A stretch of DNA of 42,233 bases from Paenimyroides ummariense (GCF_900115115.1 NZ_FOVI01000024.1:1-42233), one strand, 5' to 3'. Counted from the stretch's first letter, positions 25,955 through 35,238 are shown. Translations and numbers: made by a program. Notes: generated by a model from the letters alone, not told the origin.

Positions 25955-26781
25955 TGAAAAAAATAGTCTTTGTTTTTTTAGTGATTTTTTCGCAAAGGTT
26001 AAGCGCCCAGGAACTGTTCGTTATTACAGATCCTGCTAGCAATGTTCCTGCAAAATCACTTTCGGTCAATTTAATGCAGTCCATGTTTCAAGAGAAGTTT
26101 GTCTCGGGATACAACTACCATTTTATGCCAGAAGTAACTTACGGTTTAAATAAAAATTTAATGGTTCGTACTTCTGCATTTGTTAGTAATAGAAGCAACA
26201 AGCTGTACGTAGAGGGGGGAAGCTTTATGGCTAAATACCGTTTTTATTCCACAGACGATTTAAATAGCCATTTCAGAATGGCTGCATATGGAAGGTATAG
26301 TTTTAATAGAGCTGACATACATCAGGAACAGATAGAAATACTGGGACATAATACAGGTTACGAAGCTGGGATAATTGCAACTATGCTGATTAAAAAATTA
26401 GCAATCAGTTCATCGCTTAGTTATGAACAAGCTTTAAATAATCGTCCTGATCATGATTTTCCTGCTTATTTTGGCAATAATGCTACCAATTACACCCTTT
26501 CGTTCGGTAGGTTGCTTTATCCGAAGAAATATAAAAATTTCAAACAGACAAACATAAATTTAATGTTGGAGTTTGCTGGCCAGACCATAAATGAGAACGG
26601 CAAATCTTTTCTGGATATAACTCCCGCCGTGCAATTTATTTTTAATAGCCAGGCAAGAATAGATTTGGCCTACCGGCGCGAGATATACAGCTCTATGCTC
26701 CGTACAGCTCCTAATGGTGTCTATCTAAACTTGTACTATACGTTTTTTAACGTTACCGGAAAAGGTACTGCTAAAGAATAA
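25954..26781 (+). CDS. Outer-membrane beta-barrel protein of the metal module
   Basis: From ATG 25954, 275 residues. A signal peptide (IFSQRLSAQ) is followed by alternating strand patterns with aromatic ends (RMAAYGRYSF, INLMLEFAGQTI, GVYLNLYYTFF), which indicate a beta-barrel in the outer membrane. The C-terminus is not a classical terminal-F barrel end. It is coupled to the HMA gene, so the barrel may move or receive the metal that the HMA proteins bind. A strong hairpin terminator follows at 26893. Confidence 0.7.
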   Translation: MKKIVFVFLVIFSQRLSAQELFVITDPASNVPAKSLSVNLMQSMFQEKFVSGYNYHFMPEVTYGLNKNLMVRTSAFVSNRSNKLYVEGGSFMAKYRFYSTDDLNSHFRMAAYGRYSFNRADIHQEQIEILGHNTGYEAGIIATMLIKKLAISSSLSYEQALNNRPDHDFPAYFGNNATNYTLSFGRLLYPKKYKNFKQTNINLMLEFAGQTINENGKSFLDITPAVQFIFNSQARIDLAYRREIYSSMLRTAPNGVYLNLYYTFFNVTGKGTAKE

Positions 26782-26892
26782 AAAGATTGGTAAAATGACT
26801 TTGGTTTACTAGAAAGAATCGTAAAAGTAAATTTATAATAAGTTAGCAATTGAAATTATTCAATAGAAAAAGATTTTTTAAGGCTCAGTTCT

Positions 26893-26927
26893 AAAACCTG
26901 CTCTTTAACTGGTAAAGAGCAGGTTTT
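26893..26927. terminator. Bidirectional rho-independent terminator
   Basis: A perfect 14-base stem (AAAACCTGCTCTTT with its complement) around loop AACTGGT, with T-rich sequence after it and A-rich sequence before it. It separates the metal operon from the convergent HTH gene. Confidence 0.85.
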
Positions 26928-26936
26928 TAACTAGCA

Positions 26937-27365
26937 TTACTGCTTCATGTATTTGAATATGCGTCCACTTAAAATTCTATAATTCTTTAGTACGTTTCCG
27001 TATTTATCTGTTTGTATGTTGGTGTGAGATATTTTAATAATTTCAATTTCCAATTCCAGTAAATCATCTTTGATGGCTTCCTCGGGAAAAATATCTGAAA
27101 TTTTAATATCGAAATAGTTCGCAATAAGGTTTAGCTCTCGAGCAGTATAAAGTTTGCCGGTCGTAAGGCTTTCAATTTCTTCTATAAAATTATCGGCATG
27201 TCCTATACCTATTGAAAGGGTCTTCTCTGAAACACTTGGGTTGGATGTAATTCGTAATGCTCTTATTTTGTCTATTAAGAATAGATCTATTGCTGAAATG
27301 ATGATTTTATGTTTCAATTTTTTATTTTTTGGGTTGAAGGTTCTTTGGAAAAATCTCCTTTTCAA
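26937..27365 (-). CDS. Small HTH-like protein
   Basis: A 142-residue protein. Its central part (SVSEKTLSIGIGHADNFIEEIESLTTGKLYTARELNLIANYFDIKISDIFPEE) looks like an XRE-type helix-turn-helix domain as found in small Bacteroidota regulators. The only ATG, at 27365, lies 44 bases inside the GNAT gene; a TTG at 27317 would avoid the overlap and remove 16 basic residues. It follows the GNAT gene on the same strand and could regulate it. Confidence in the fold is moderate. Confidence 0.6.
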   Translation of the reverse strand: MKRRFFQRTFNPKNKKLKHKIIISAIDLFLIDKIRALRITSNPSVSEKTLSIGIGHADNFIEEIESLTTGKLYTARELNLIANYFDIKISDIFPEEAIKDDLLELEIEIIKISHTNIQTDKYGNVLKNYRILSGRIFKYMKQ

Positions 27366-27798
27366 AACAAATGCTGGTTTCTATATCAGCATATTGTCCA
27401 TAGTTAGAAATTACTTTAAAGTCATTTTTTTTATACAGATTAACGGCTTCAATCATCTTAGCGCCTGTCTCTAGTATACATCTTTTATAACCCAATTCTG
27501 CTGCCCATGATTGCAGTTCATTCAGAATTATTGTTGCAATACCATTTCCTCTTTTATTTTCACAAACAAACATTCGTTTAATTTCAACAATTCCTTCTTC
27601 ATATTCTTTAATAGCTCCGCAACCAAGTGCTTTGTCATTTTCATAGGCAATAATAACATGTTTAATCAAGTCCGTTTTGTTATACTGTGCAAAAAAGTCG
27701 TTTTCTGTTCCGTTTTTAATCGCCAAGTCTTTGTCTAGTTGTTGTATTAACAGTTGAAAATCCAAATTTTTAGAATCTGCTCTTTTAATCGTATGCAT
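27322..27798 (-). CDS. GNAT-family N-acetyltransferase
   Basis: A 158-residue acetyltransferase with motif A at VEIKRMFVCENKRGNGIATIIL (about residues 71-92) and the usual downstream LGYKRCILETGAKMIEAVNLYKKNDF. The pattern matches small GNAT enzymes common across Bacteroidota. The substrate is unknown. It overlaps the HTH gene and is separated from xseB by about 50 bases. Confidence 0.85.
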   Translation of the reverse strand: MHTIKRADSKNLDFQLLIQQLDKDLAIKNGTENDFFAQYNKTDLIKHVIIAYENDKALGCGAIKEYEEGIVEIKRMFVCENKRGNGIATIILNELQSWAAELGYKRCILETGAKMIEAVNLYKKNDFKVISNYGQYADIETSICFEKEIFPKNLQPKK

Positions 27799-27849
27799 TA
27801 AATTATTTTTTTTATAATGTGTAAGCCTACTGCTTTTGTAAGCACGTAT

Positions 27850-28044
27850 TTATAATCCTAGCTGTTTAACAATATCATCCACTTTCTTTTCCGTAGAAGC
27901 AAGTTTCTCTTTGCAGAAAACGATCAGTTTCGACGCGCGCTCCACCTTTTCAGCCAGTGCGTCAATACCAATGCGGTCGTTTCTTAAATCATCTAAAATC
28001 TGTTCTAATTCCTGTTCTGCTTTTTCGTATGTAAGTTCTTCCAT
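27850..28044 (-). CDS. xseB: Exodeoxyribonuclease VII small subunit
   Basis: A 64-residue protein with the XseB pattern LTYEKAEQELEQILDDLRND and a coiled-coil helical hairpin. Several copies bind each XseA in exonuclease VII, which degrades single-stranded DNA from both ends into short oligonucleotides during repair. It overlaps the xseA 3' end by 40 bases, so translation is coupled. Confidence 0.93.
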   Translation of the reverse strand: MEELTYEKAEQELEQILDDLRNDRIGIDALAEKVERASKLIVFCKEKLASTEKKVDDIVKQLGL

Positions 28045-29480
28045 GTCGGTGTATCTTCTATTTTAGTGTTAATAGTTCGGTCGTAAAGTTCAATTTCTAT
28101 AAAATCTCCTTTTTCAAGTATAGTGGTACGTTTTACAACCACCTGTTCTTTTCTTACCAGCGCGTATCCTTTTCTTAATACCGCTTCAGGGTGGTAAAGG
28201 CTCGGATAATGTTCCCAATCTGTTAGTTTGCTGTTCGCTGCTCTAAGCTTCATTTTTGTAAGGTAGGGCAGTTGTTCCGCTTTTTGTTTTAATGGTGTTC
28301 TGGTTTCTCTTATTATATAGTTGCTGAATAGTTGCAGTTGTTCTGCTTGTTCGTTTTTTAGCTGTAAGGCTTGCTGGACTTTTTTGTTTGGTAAAAGGCT
28401 CAGTTGTTGTGTAGCCTTGTTTAGTAAAGAATGTGCATTTACCTGCTCTTCGTTTACAAAGTTAATAATACGGTTGGTCAGTGTGTGCAGGTTGCCGCGC
28501 TCCGTACGGGTCTGTGCTTTGCTTAATGCTGAAAATTCCGTAATATGATGTTTTAGGTCTTTGTTCAGCTGTTGCAGTTTCTGGTCGTAAATGCGTTTAA
28601 TGTTCAGATAGGCGAGTTGTATGTCGTTTTCAAATTCAACAGTACGCTCCACTATAAAGGCACCTGCGGCACTGGGTGTCTTCAGCGCGGTATGTGCCGT
28701 AAGGTCTGCAATGCTTGTATCGGTTTCATGACCTATACCGGTAATAACGGGTAGGGGGCAGCTGCCTATAGCTTTTGCCAGTTGATAATCGTTAAATGCC
28801 TCGAGGTCAAATTTCGATCCTCCTCCACGCAGCAGTACTACTGCATCAAAATCCCCATAAGGAATTGTCTCGAGCTGTTCGGTTATTTCTTTGGCAGCGG
28901 TATCTCCTTGTACTTTTGCGGGAAAGGTTTTAACATGGTACGCATAATTGTAGGAATTTTTTTTAAGCTGGTTCAAAAAATCTTCGTACCCCGATGTATT
29001 GGGCGATGCTACGAGTGCTATTCGCTGAATTACTTTAGGCAGTTTGTGTTGTTTGTTTTTCTCTAAAACTCCTTCTTTCAACAGTTTTTCCAGTACGGCT
29101 TTCTTTTGGCGTTCCAATGCACCAAGGTTGTAGTTAATATCAACTTTGGTAATAACGAACGATAATCCGTAAACGGTATGGAAAACGGCTTTACAGTAGC
29201 ACATAATTTCGCTTCCGGGCTTAATGATCTGGTCAAAATCTGTTCCAAGTTCTTCCTTTAGGTAAGTAGCTGTATAGTTCCACATCTGGGCGGTACTTTT
29301 GGCAACAATGGTTCCGTCTTTTGTTTCTACCAAATCCAGATAGTAATGTCCGCTGCGGTCACTCTTTACATGCATCAGTTCTGCCTTCATCCAAAAATAT
29401 ACCTCGTTCATACGCTCATCAAAAACTTGTTTGATGCGGTTCATGATAACCGATAGGGTATAGGCTTTTTCTGGAATCAT
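28005..29480 (-). CDS. xseA: Exodeoxyribonuclease VII large subunit
   Basis: A 491-residue XseA. An N-terminal OB-fold (residues 5-110, with KSDRSGHYYLDL) is followed by the catalytic domain with VVLLRGGGSKFDLEAFND and ITGIGHETDTSIADLTA, then a long coiled-coil region that binds XseB, and a short C-terminal OB-like segment. All key motifs and the length are normal. The gene pair may be host housekeeping sequence next to the element or a carried copy; the window cannot decide. Confidence 0.95.
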   Translation of the reverse strand: MIPEKAYTLSVIMNRIKQVFDERMNEVYFWMKAELMHVKSDRSGHYYLDLVETKDGTIVAKSTAQMWNYTATYLKEELGTDFDQIIKPGSEIMCYCKAVFHTVYGLSFVITKVDINYNLGALERQKKAVLEKLLKEGVLEKNKQHKLPKVIQRIALVASPNTSGYEDFLNQLKKNSYNYAYHVKTFPAKVQGDTAAKEITEQLETIPYGDFDAVVLLRGGGSKFDLEAFNDYQLAKAIGSCPLPVITGIGHETDTSIADLTAHTALKTPSAAGAFIVERTVEFENDIQLAYLNIKRIYDQKLQQLNKDLKHHITEFSALSKAQTRTERGNLHTLTNRIINFVNEEQVNAHSLLNKATQQLSLLPNKKVQQALQLKNEQAEQLQLFSNYIIRETRTPLKQKAEQLPYLTKMKLRAANSKLTDWEHYPSLYHPEAVLRKGYALVRKEQVVVKRTTILEKGDFIEIELYDRTINTKIEDTPTWKNLHTKKQNRN

Positions 29481-29570
29481 AGTTTGATTACTTGGTATTA
29501 TAAAGATAATAATTTAGCCATTATATACCCGATATTTTTAATGCGTAGTCTGTTTGTAAAGATGTATACG

Positions 29571-29608
29571 TAAAAAAAGAGGTTGCAGTATAATACTTGC
29601 AACCTCTT
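29571..29608 (-). terminator. Minus-strand hairpin terminator upstream of xseA
   Basis: An 11-base perfect stem (AAGAGGTTGCA with its complement, extended by GTA/TAC) followed on the minus strand by seven T residues. It would stop transcripts entering xseA from the right. Half of it, ACTTGCAACCTCTT (29595-29608), recurs at 40680-40693. Confidence 0.7.
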
Positions 29609-29698
29609 AATAACCAAAAAAACACTTATGAGTTGTAAATATAGAAATTAATTTAAAATAAATTTTCAGTAAAAATACATCAAAGATTAATAACAGGG

Positions 29699-29740
29699 AA
29701 AACGATTGTAAATAAAGGCTTTACAATCGTTTTTTAATTT
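29699..29740 (+). terminator. Plus-strand hairpin terminator before the integrase
   Basis: A perfect 14-base stem (AAAACGATTGTAAA with its complement) around loop TAAAGGC, followed by TTAATTTTTT on the plus strand. No plus-strand gene precedes it within the window's neighbourhood, so it may be a leftover of a displaced gene. The rest of 29481-29917 holds no gene. Confidence 0.7.
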
Positions 29741-29917
29741 TTTGGTCGTGTAATAAAAAGCAGAAAAGCAACGATTGGCAAAAGTAAGGTTACTAAAACG
29801 TTACTTTTAAACATTAGGAAAAATAGTTTTAAGAAACTATATTTCAGCTTTCTGCATAGTTTTTCATATTGTTCCGTGGCTCACATAGGTTTAATTTTAT
29901 CATTAAGAATTGTGAGT

Positions 29918-31169
29918 ATGGAAACGACAAAAAAATCAACGTTTAAGGTGCTGTTCTACCTTAAAAAGAATGCCCCGAAGAAGAACGGAAAGGTTACGAT
30001 TATGTGCAGGATTACCGTAAACGGCAAACAGTCTGCATTCAGCACCAAGTTGGATATTTCTGCATCGAATTGGGATTTGAAATACGGCAGGGTTTTCGGC
30101 AAAAGTCGAGAAGCCCAAGAGATAAACGGTAAACTTGATAAAATCCGTTTTGGTATTGAGGAATGTTATTCTAAAATCCAAAAAAATGAGGGGACGGTAA
30201 ACAGTGCAAAACTTAAAAATACCTTTCTCGGAATGGAAAGCGGAGAATTAACCTTTTTCAAATTCTACGAACAGTTTATAGCTGACTTTGAAAAAAAGGT
30301 AAACAGCGGACTTCGGGTACAAGGCACATATCGCAGGTATAAAACGCCTTTAAAGCACTTGCGGAATTTTGCCCTTGTGAAATACGGTTATACCGATGTA
30401 ATGTTTAACAACCTTACTTCTAATTTTATACAGGATTTCGACTACTATTTACGTGACGATTTAACCCTAAATCATAATACTATTTGGAATTATATGATTG
30501 GCTTTACTACGCTTTGCCGTTTGGCAATGAACAGAAAGCACCTCACTTTTAGTCCGTTCAGCGAGTAATAAGAACACCAAAAAGGACAAAGACAGGGGGT
30601 ATCTGTTACGGAATGAATTGGAACAGCTTGTAACGTTTAACTGCGATAAAAAGAAAGACGAGTTTGTTAAAGACTTGTTTGTTTTCAGTTGCTTTACGGG
30701 GCTTTCGTATTCGAATATAAAAGGACTTAAAAACAGTAATATCCAAGAGTTCTTTGACGGTAACCAATGGATTATTGTACGCAGGAGAAAAACAGCAACA
30801 TGGTCCAATGTAATGCTGTTGGATATTCCCAAAATGATTATCGAAAAATATGCAGGACTATCAAAGGACGGTAAGGTTTTTCCTGTTCCGTCAAACACTA
30901 TCTGTAATGATAGTTTGAGAAGAATATCCCAACTGATTGACTGCCTGAAAGAAAAGAAAGTAACCTTTCACTTGGCACGCCATACGTTTGCCACGCTGTT
31001 TTTGAGCGAGGGCGTTCCGCTCGAAAGTTTGAGCAAAATGTTAGGGCATAAAAATATTGCTACCACACAGATTTATGCAAAAATTCTCAACGAGAAAGTC
31101 GGTAAGGATATGCAAAAGGTATCACGTAAGTTTAAGGGTATGGAACGGTCTTTTGTGGCAAGCCTGTAA
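29918..31169 (+). pseudogene. Tyrosine recombinase (integrase), frameshifted
   Basis: The ATG at 29918 starts METTKKSTFKVLFYLKKN; the frame holds the arm-binding and core-binding domains up to TFSPFSE, then stops at 30566-30568 (GAGTAATAAG). Dropping one A there restores the expected reading through KNTKKDKDRGYLLRNELEQL to the catalytic domain ending at 31169. That domain has the HLARHTFAT motif, LGHKNIATTQIYAKI with the histidine and the nucleophilic tyrosine. The position of the first arginine reads FTGLSYSNI, with serine as in CTnDOT-type integrases. So a single-base insertion has split an otherwise complete integrase of about 415 residues. A sequencing error is possible. Confidence 0.85.
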
Positions 31170-31287
31170 CACACAATGTTTCTTTTATTGACCGATACGG
31201 TTACGGTTTCACACAATCAGCTACCGCTGATAGTTAGCTTACAATTCCCTTAGAAGATTACCACTTTATGCTAAAACAGAATTTCAA

Positions 31288-32091
31288 TTATTCATAAAAA
31301 TAAATACTTGTATAAACATCTCCACCGGATGTAATAAACCTTCGTTTGGTGATATATCCATCGTGCGATTTCTCAATCTCGATATGCTCACTGTTTGGAG
31401 AGGGAGCTTCATCCAAAGCCCTAATAATGTTTTGTGAGAAGAAATACCCGGTAAGATACGACAGCGAGTAGTTGAACGAGGGGTCTATCAATGCCATAAA
31501 CAAATCCAAACGGTGTTGTTGCGTAAGCCCATTTTTTAAATCTGATGCATATTGAAAGGTGTAAGAGATATTATTTCGTTTATATTTCGAAAATGTACCT
31601 TTATCAATATCAGGATCTTCTATCACATAATTTGTAGATCCAATGGTAAACGAAATTTTTTGGTTATTATAGGTAATGTTTTGTGTATAATCATTGCCAA
31701 TAGTACCTGTTTTCTGAACTTGTATAGGAATTCTGTTTTCGTTGTATATCATTTTAAAATCTTCGTACTGATTAGGTCTGTCAGGTCTTTTAATCCGTCT
31801 TAAAATTTCTGGAAAGTTGCTATTGCCAATATAGAAAAACTGAAATGTAGTGTAGCTGTTTATAGCAGATAGACGTCCCAGCTCATCATACTCATAATAG
31901 AAAGTTGCTGTATCGTAATCATAATCTGCTCTGTTTGACGAAATAGAAAAATGTGTCAATCTTTTCGTGAAGTCTTCTGTTTCTGAAACTTCATCATCAT
32001 CTTTATTGCAAGCGGTAAATATACTTAAGGTAAATACAATCCCACATACCAGCACCGCTACGTACTGAACTTTTTTATAAAACTTTTTCAT
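31288..32091 (-). CDS. Lipoprotein with YD-like repeats
   Basis: A 267-residue lipoprotein: the signal ends FTAC with the lipid Cys at about residue 28, followed by an acidic NKDDDE segment. The domain contains ATFYYEYDELGRLSAI and ITYNNQKISFTIG, a strand pattern like single YD repeats and the DUF4595-type lipoproteins common in Bacteroidota. It is probably on the outer membrane; function is unknown. It stands alone, in the opposite direction to the integrase, with about 100 bases to its upstream neighbour. Confidence 0.65.
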   Translation of the reverse strand: MKKFYKKVQYVAVLVCGIVFTLSIFTACNKDDDEVSETEDFTKRLTHFSISSNRADYDYDTATFYYEYDELGRLSAINSYTTFQFFYIGNSNFPEILRRIKRPDRPNQYEDFKMIYNENRIPIQVQKTGTIGNDYTQNITYNNQKISFTIGSTNYVIEDPDIDKGTFSKYKRNNISYTFQYASDLKNGLTQQHRLDLFMALIDPSFNYSLSYLTGYFFSQNIIRALDEAPSPNSEHIEIEKSHDGYITKRRFITSGGDVYTSIYFYE

Positions 32092-32190
32092 ATATTTTAA
32101 TTTTATAAACAGCTACTTCAATAGCTGATTTTCTTCCCAAAAATCGTTACTGCTGCTTGCTGTTTAATTAGTATTTTTACTTTTTTGGTA

Positions 32191-32745
32191 TTACCAAAGT
32201 GAAGCAGTTGGCAAGGCATAAAAAGCCGTATCCTTTTCTTTTTGCCACGGAGCCTGGTGAAATTGCCAGCACTTTTCTACCTTGTCAAACTTTTTCGCCA
32301 TATCCATTTCTCCCCATTGATAACCTGTTTTATATTCTTTTCCATTGCTGGTTATGCTTCCAAATATGGTAGGATAAGAGAAACCCGACACACCATTGGT
32401 GTATTGAATGGCTTTTTCAAACTTCAGTATCGTTCCTTCCGGAAACCTGGTGATCTCCACTAAATCGCCAATCGCTTTTTGTTCTTCAAGATATTGCCAT
32501 TTCGGATGCAGGCTATCCAGCAGCATATAAGAATAATCCCTGTTTGGATTCATTTTTTGCTTGTCTTTGAATAATGCTGTTTCTTTGTTTAAAGTTACTG
32601 TTTTTCCTACCCATTCTTTGAACGGCTCATACTCGTTAATGCTTGTGGACTTGGTCTTTACCGTTGTGAATATGATAAAGACCAAAAGCCCGATGCCGCC
32701 GATCACGACTAATGCAATGATACTCATTATTTTTTTCGCAGACAT
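32191..32745 (-). CDS. Membrane-anchored protein of unknown function
   Basis: A 184-residue protein with one N-terminal membrane helix (MSIIALVVIGGIGLLVFIIF) and a periplasmic or outward domain rich in aromatic residues. No family recognised. It starts one base after the preceding gene's stop, so it is the last member of a four-gene minus-strand operon (from 35086). The C-terminal sequences of this protein and the TPM protein may fold into related sensing domains, but I cannot show this. Confidence 0.65.
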   Translation of the reverse strand: MSAKKIMSIIALVVIGGIGLLVFIIFTTVKTKSTSINEYEPFKEWVGKTVTLNKETALFKDKQKMNPNRDYSYMLLDSLHPKWQYLEEQKAIGDLVEITRFPEGTILKFEKAIQYTNGVSGFSYPTIFGSITSNGKEYKTGYQWGEMDMAKKFDKVEKCWQFHQAPWQKEKDTAFYALPTASLW

Positions 32746-32746
32746 C

Positions 32747-33430
32747 TTACTTCTTTTCTGTGATATATATTTCCATCTTATCGTCTGTAGCTTTCATATT
32801 AATCATATAACCTACTTGTTCGGTAATCTTCACCGGGGTGCTTTCAGTTTCAAAATCGGTACTATTCAATTCTCCTTTTGGTTTATGCGTTTTGCTCATT
32901 TCAGTCGATTTTGCCATGTAATACATATCTCCTTCGACCTTGATCACCTTAAACCAACCAAAACCGATTTCCGACGCAATGCGTTCCCCTGCTTCTTTAA
33001 ATACTTCATACCTGCCAAGATAAATATCCCCAACCACAGGAGCCTGTTCCATAGCCACATACGCTGCCGATTTAGGGACCGGGGGCTTTGTTTCCTGATA
33101 AACGATCAATCCCATAGTGGCTATCATTATTGCTACGAAGATCCATCCTATAATGGTCAGCTTAAAAATATAAGGAGGCTTAGGTGCTTCCGCTACTTTT
33201 TGCTTGGCAAGTGCTTTCATTTCGAATGTCCAATAGCGGCTGGCTATCTTTTTTCGCTCTACATCATCCCAAAATTCACCATAGGCCTTTTTGGAATAAA
33301 CGGTAAAAAGTGCCGTTCTCGATTGTGTGCGGTATATACCCAATACCATTGGGTTAGACGATTTTTTTGGATTATGCAGACCATCGGTACGATGGCTTAC
33401 CTGTTCTATTTTATTGATTACAAAAAACAT
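32747..33430 (-). CDS. Single-pass membrane protein of unknown function
   Basis: A 227-residue protein. The first 90 residues are basic and cytoplasmic in character (with KKAYGEFWDDVERKKIASRYW), then comes one membrane helix (FKLTIIGWIFVAIMIATMGLIV, about residues 88-110) and an outer domain (VVGDIYLGRYEVFKEAGERI). No family recognised. It lies 12 bases after the TPM gene. A long open frame on the opposite strand is a shadow of this gene. Confidence 0.65.
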   Translation of the reverse strand: MFFVINKIEQVSHRTDGLHNPKKSSNPMVLGIYRTQSRTALFTVYSKKAYGEFWDDVERKKIASRYWTFEMKALAKQKVAEAPKPPYIFKLTIIGWIFVAIMIATMGLIVYQETKPPVPKSAAYVAMEQAPVVGDIYLGRYEVFKEAGERIASEIGFGWFKVIKVEGDMYYMAKSTEMSKTHKPKGELNSTDFETESTPVKITEQVGYMINMKATDDKMEIYITEKK

Positions 33431-33442
33431 ATTGATTCTTTT

Positions 33443-34720
33443 TTATGGTTCTAAAATTTCAAATACAAGTGTGGATCCCTCTACCGAAATAAGATCATGA
33501 CCTTCTTTTTCATCCAATGGAATCAGATAGAGTTTCCGTTCGGTTTTATTGAAATGGTAATGATAATAATAGCGGTCTTCCATTTTAAAAATGGCGAATG
33601 AGGGACGTTGTTTTTCATCCATCAAAATGGATAATATTCGTTTATTTTCGTTGATCTCAAAAGTACCTTTCTTTTCTCCGTTGATAAAAAAGTTGCTTTC
33701 AATGAACGCAATGGTTTCATTACGACCAACGTTCGTGTATATGCGTTCCATCGGATGGAATTCCTGCTTTAGTTGCCAATCGTAATCAGTGAACTTTTTA
33801 GCATTGGAACTTGCTGAATTCTGAGTCATTTCATCCTCTATCTGATAGAGCAAAGGCCATACATCCTTAGAAATCAATCGATTTCCCGGTTTAAGCCAAT
33901 ATACCCGATGGACTTGCATATTCTTTTTTATAAATGTCTGCTCAGGCACATGCTCATCAAAACAGATAAACTGGTAATGTTTGCCATCATTATCCCGGAT
34001 AGTCATTTCATAGTAATCGGTTTCCAAAAAATCTTTCAAAACAAAAGCATTTTTCCTTGCCGGACCGAGAAACACGTCGAGTGATGTGAAATTGTATGAC
34101 GGATTATCACTATCAAGATTGCGGAAAGTTTTTGGAGTTCCGTTTTCCAGTACAAATCCACTGATCTTTTGAAACAGCGAAGGACGGAAAATAGACGATA
34201 CGTCACTATATTCGTATTGCTGTATTTTCTTTTCTACATAACTGATGATGGCACTGAGACCGTTCCATGTGCCTTCGAAATAGTTATTTTTTTGGAATTC
34301 GGGTCTAAAATATTCGTCAATGATCTTTTTTGTGGCTTCATCGCTCATGAGTTTATCTGTACCGTAGCCATTTTGGATACGTATTTTACGGAGTTGTCTG
34401 GATATAGCGATGACTATTCCATTGTTTTTTCCATACGCTCCCTGGGCATATCCTGTCAAATTATTAAATACATATTGGTTAAAATGCGCTTTGTCAGTAT
34501 GGCGTTTATCAATAGTTACAATGGCTATTTCAGCAATTCCTTTCTCCCAGCAGTCATTTACAATACTATCTAATTGTTTTATCTCTTTATCGGTAAAAAT
34601 CTTTTCATTGTCAACTACACGCTCTTTCTCGACGGCAAATTTTTGGTTTTCGGGATTAGCTTGTCCAAACACTGCCGTTGAATAAACGCAATAAAACATT
34701 ATATAGAGCAGATGTGGCAT
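33443..34720 (-). CDS. Secreted TPM-domain protein
   Basis: A 425-residue protein with signal peptide (LLYIMFYCVYSTAVFGQ) and a TPM domain over residues 35-165 (VDNEKIFTDKEIKQLDSIV, IAEIAIVTIDKRH, NNGIVIAISRQLRKIRIQNGYG). TPM domains occur in periplasmic proteins linked to membrane protein quality control and in Psb32-like proteins. The remaining 260 residues are a domain of unknown type. Unlike most TPM proteins it lacks the C-terminal Gly/Ser-rich membrane tail. It is the second gene in the operon. Confidence 0.75.
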   Translation of the reverse strand: MPHLLYIMFYCVYSTAVFGQANPENQKFAVEKERVVDNEKIFTDKEIKQLDSIVNDCWEKGIAEIAIVTIDKRHTDKAHFNQYVFNNLTGYAQGAYGKNNGIVIAISRQLRKIRIQNGYGTDKLMSDEATKKIIDEYFRPEFQKNNYFEGTWNGLSAIISYVEKKIQQYEYSDVSSIFRPSLFQKISGFVLENGTPKTFRNLDSDNPSYNFTSLDVFLGPARKNAFVLKDFLETDYYEMTIRDNDGKHYQFICFDEHVPEQTFIKKNMQVHRVYWLKPGNRLISKDVWPLLYQIEDEMTQNSASSNAKKFTDYDWQLKQEFHPMERIYTNVGRNETIAFIESNFFINGEKKGTFEINENKRILSILMDEKQRPSFAIFKMEDRYYYHYHFNKTERKLYLIPLDEKEGHDLISVEGSTLVFEILEP

Positions 34721-34764
34721 TTTTATATTATTTGTAGTTGTTATGATATTTTTCGAAACGACTA

Positions 34765-35086
34765 TTACATGATAAAATTAAATTTGTCTTCAAATAATTT
34801 ACTGATTATTGGCAATGGTTTTTTCACTTCATTGGCTGCTGTTATGATACCCAATATCATAAGTATAAGAAAAACCAAACCGATGACACCCATAACAAAT
34901 GTAAGCGATTGCACTATGGATAATAGTATTCCTGCGCAAACGTTAAAAATAACAGTAGTGATGAATAGTCCTAAACCTTGCTTTAAATGGTATTTGCTAA
35001 GATCGTTTCGCTTGTCTTTTCCCCAAAAAAACAATGAGCCATAAAATTCCAAGGTAACTTAAAATAGATAGTACTTTCGGTGTCAT
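34765..35086 (-). pseudogene. DUF4870 membrane protein, frameshifted in a T run
   Basis: The ATG at 35086 starts MTPKVLSILSYLGILWLIVF, the expected first helix of a DUF4870 protein. The downstream frame (WGKDKRNDLSKYHLKQGLGLFI and two more helices) is in another register. The switch falls in the seven-base T run at 35025-35031 (minus strand); one T fewer would join the two parts into a normal protein of about 106 residues. The intact frame by itself (34765-35052) gives 95 residues with an odd N-terminus. It could be a true mutation, slippage-corrected expression, or a sequencing error in the homopolymer. Confidence 0.65.
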
Positions 35087-35238
35087 AATTTTTTCAATTT
35101 TTCTTAAACAAAGATCGAAAGATTCTTAAGAATTGATGTTCTATTTTGCTTAACAAACCATCTACACTTTTTTGAAGTGTATATACAAAGCATCTACAAG
35201 TGATTTAATTAGTTTGTTTTCAGGATATTGAAAATAAA

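Noticed and set aside
28321..29066. Plus-strand frames opposite xseA
   Set aside because: xseA has all family motifs across this span, so these are shadows.
32561..33454. A 297-codon plus-strand frame
   Set aside because: It is antisense to two membrane protein genes, rich in Cys, His and Phe as expected for a shadow frame.
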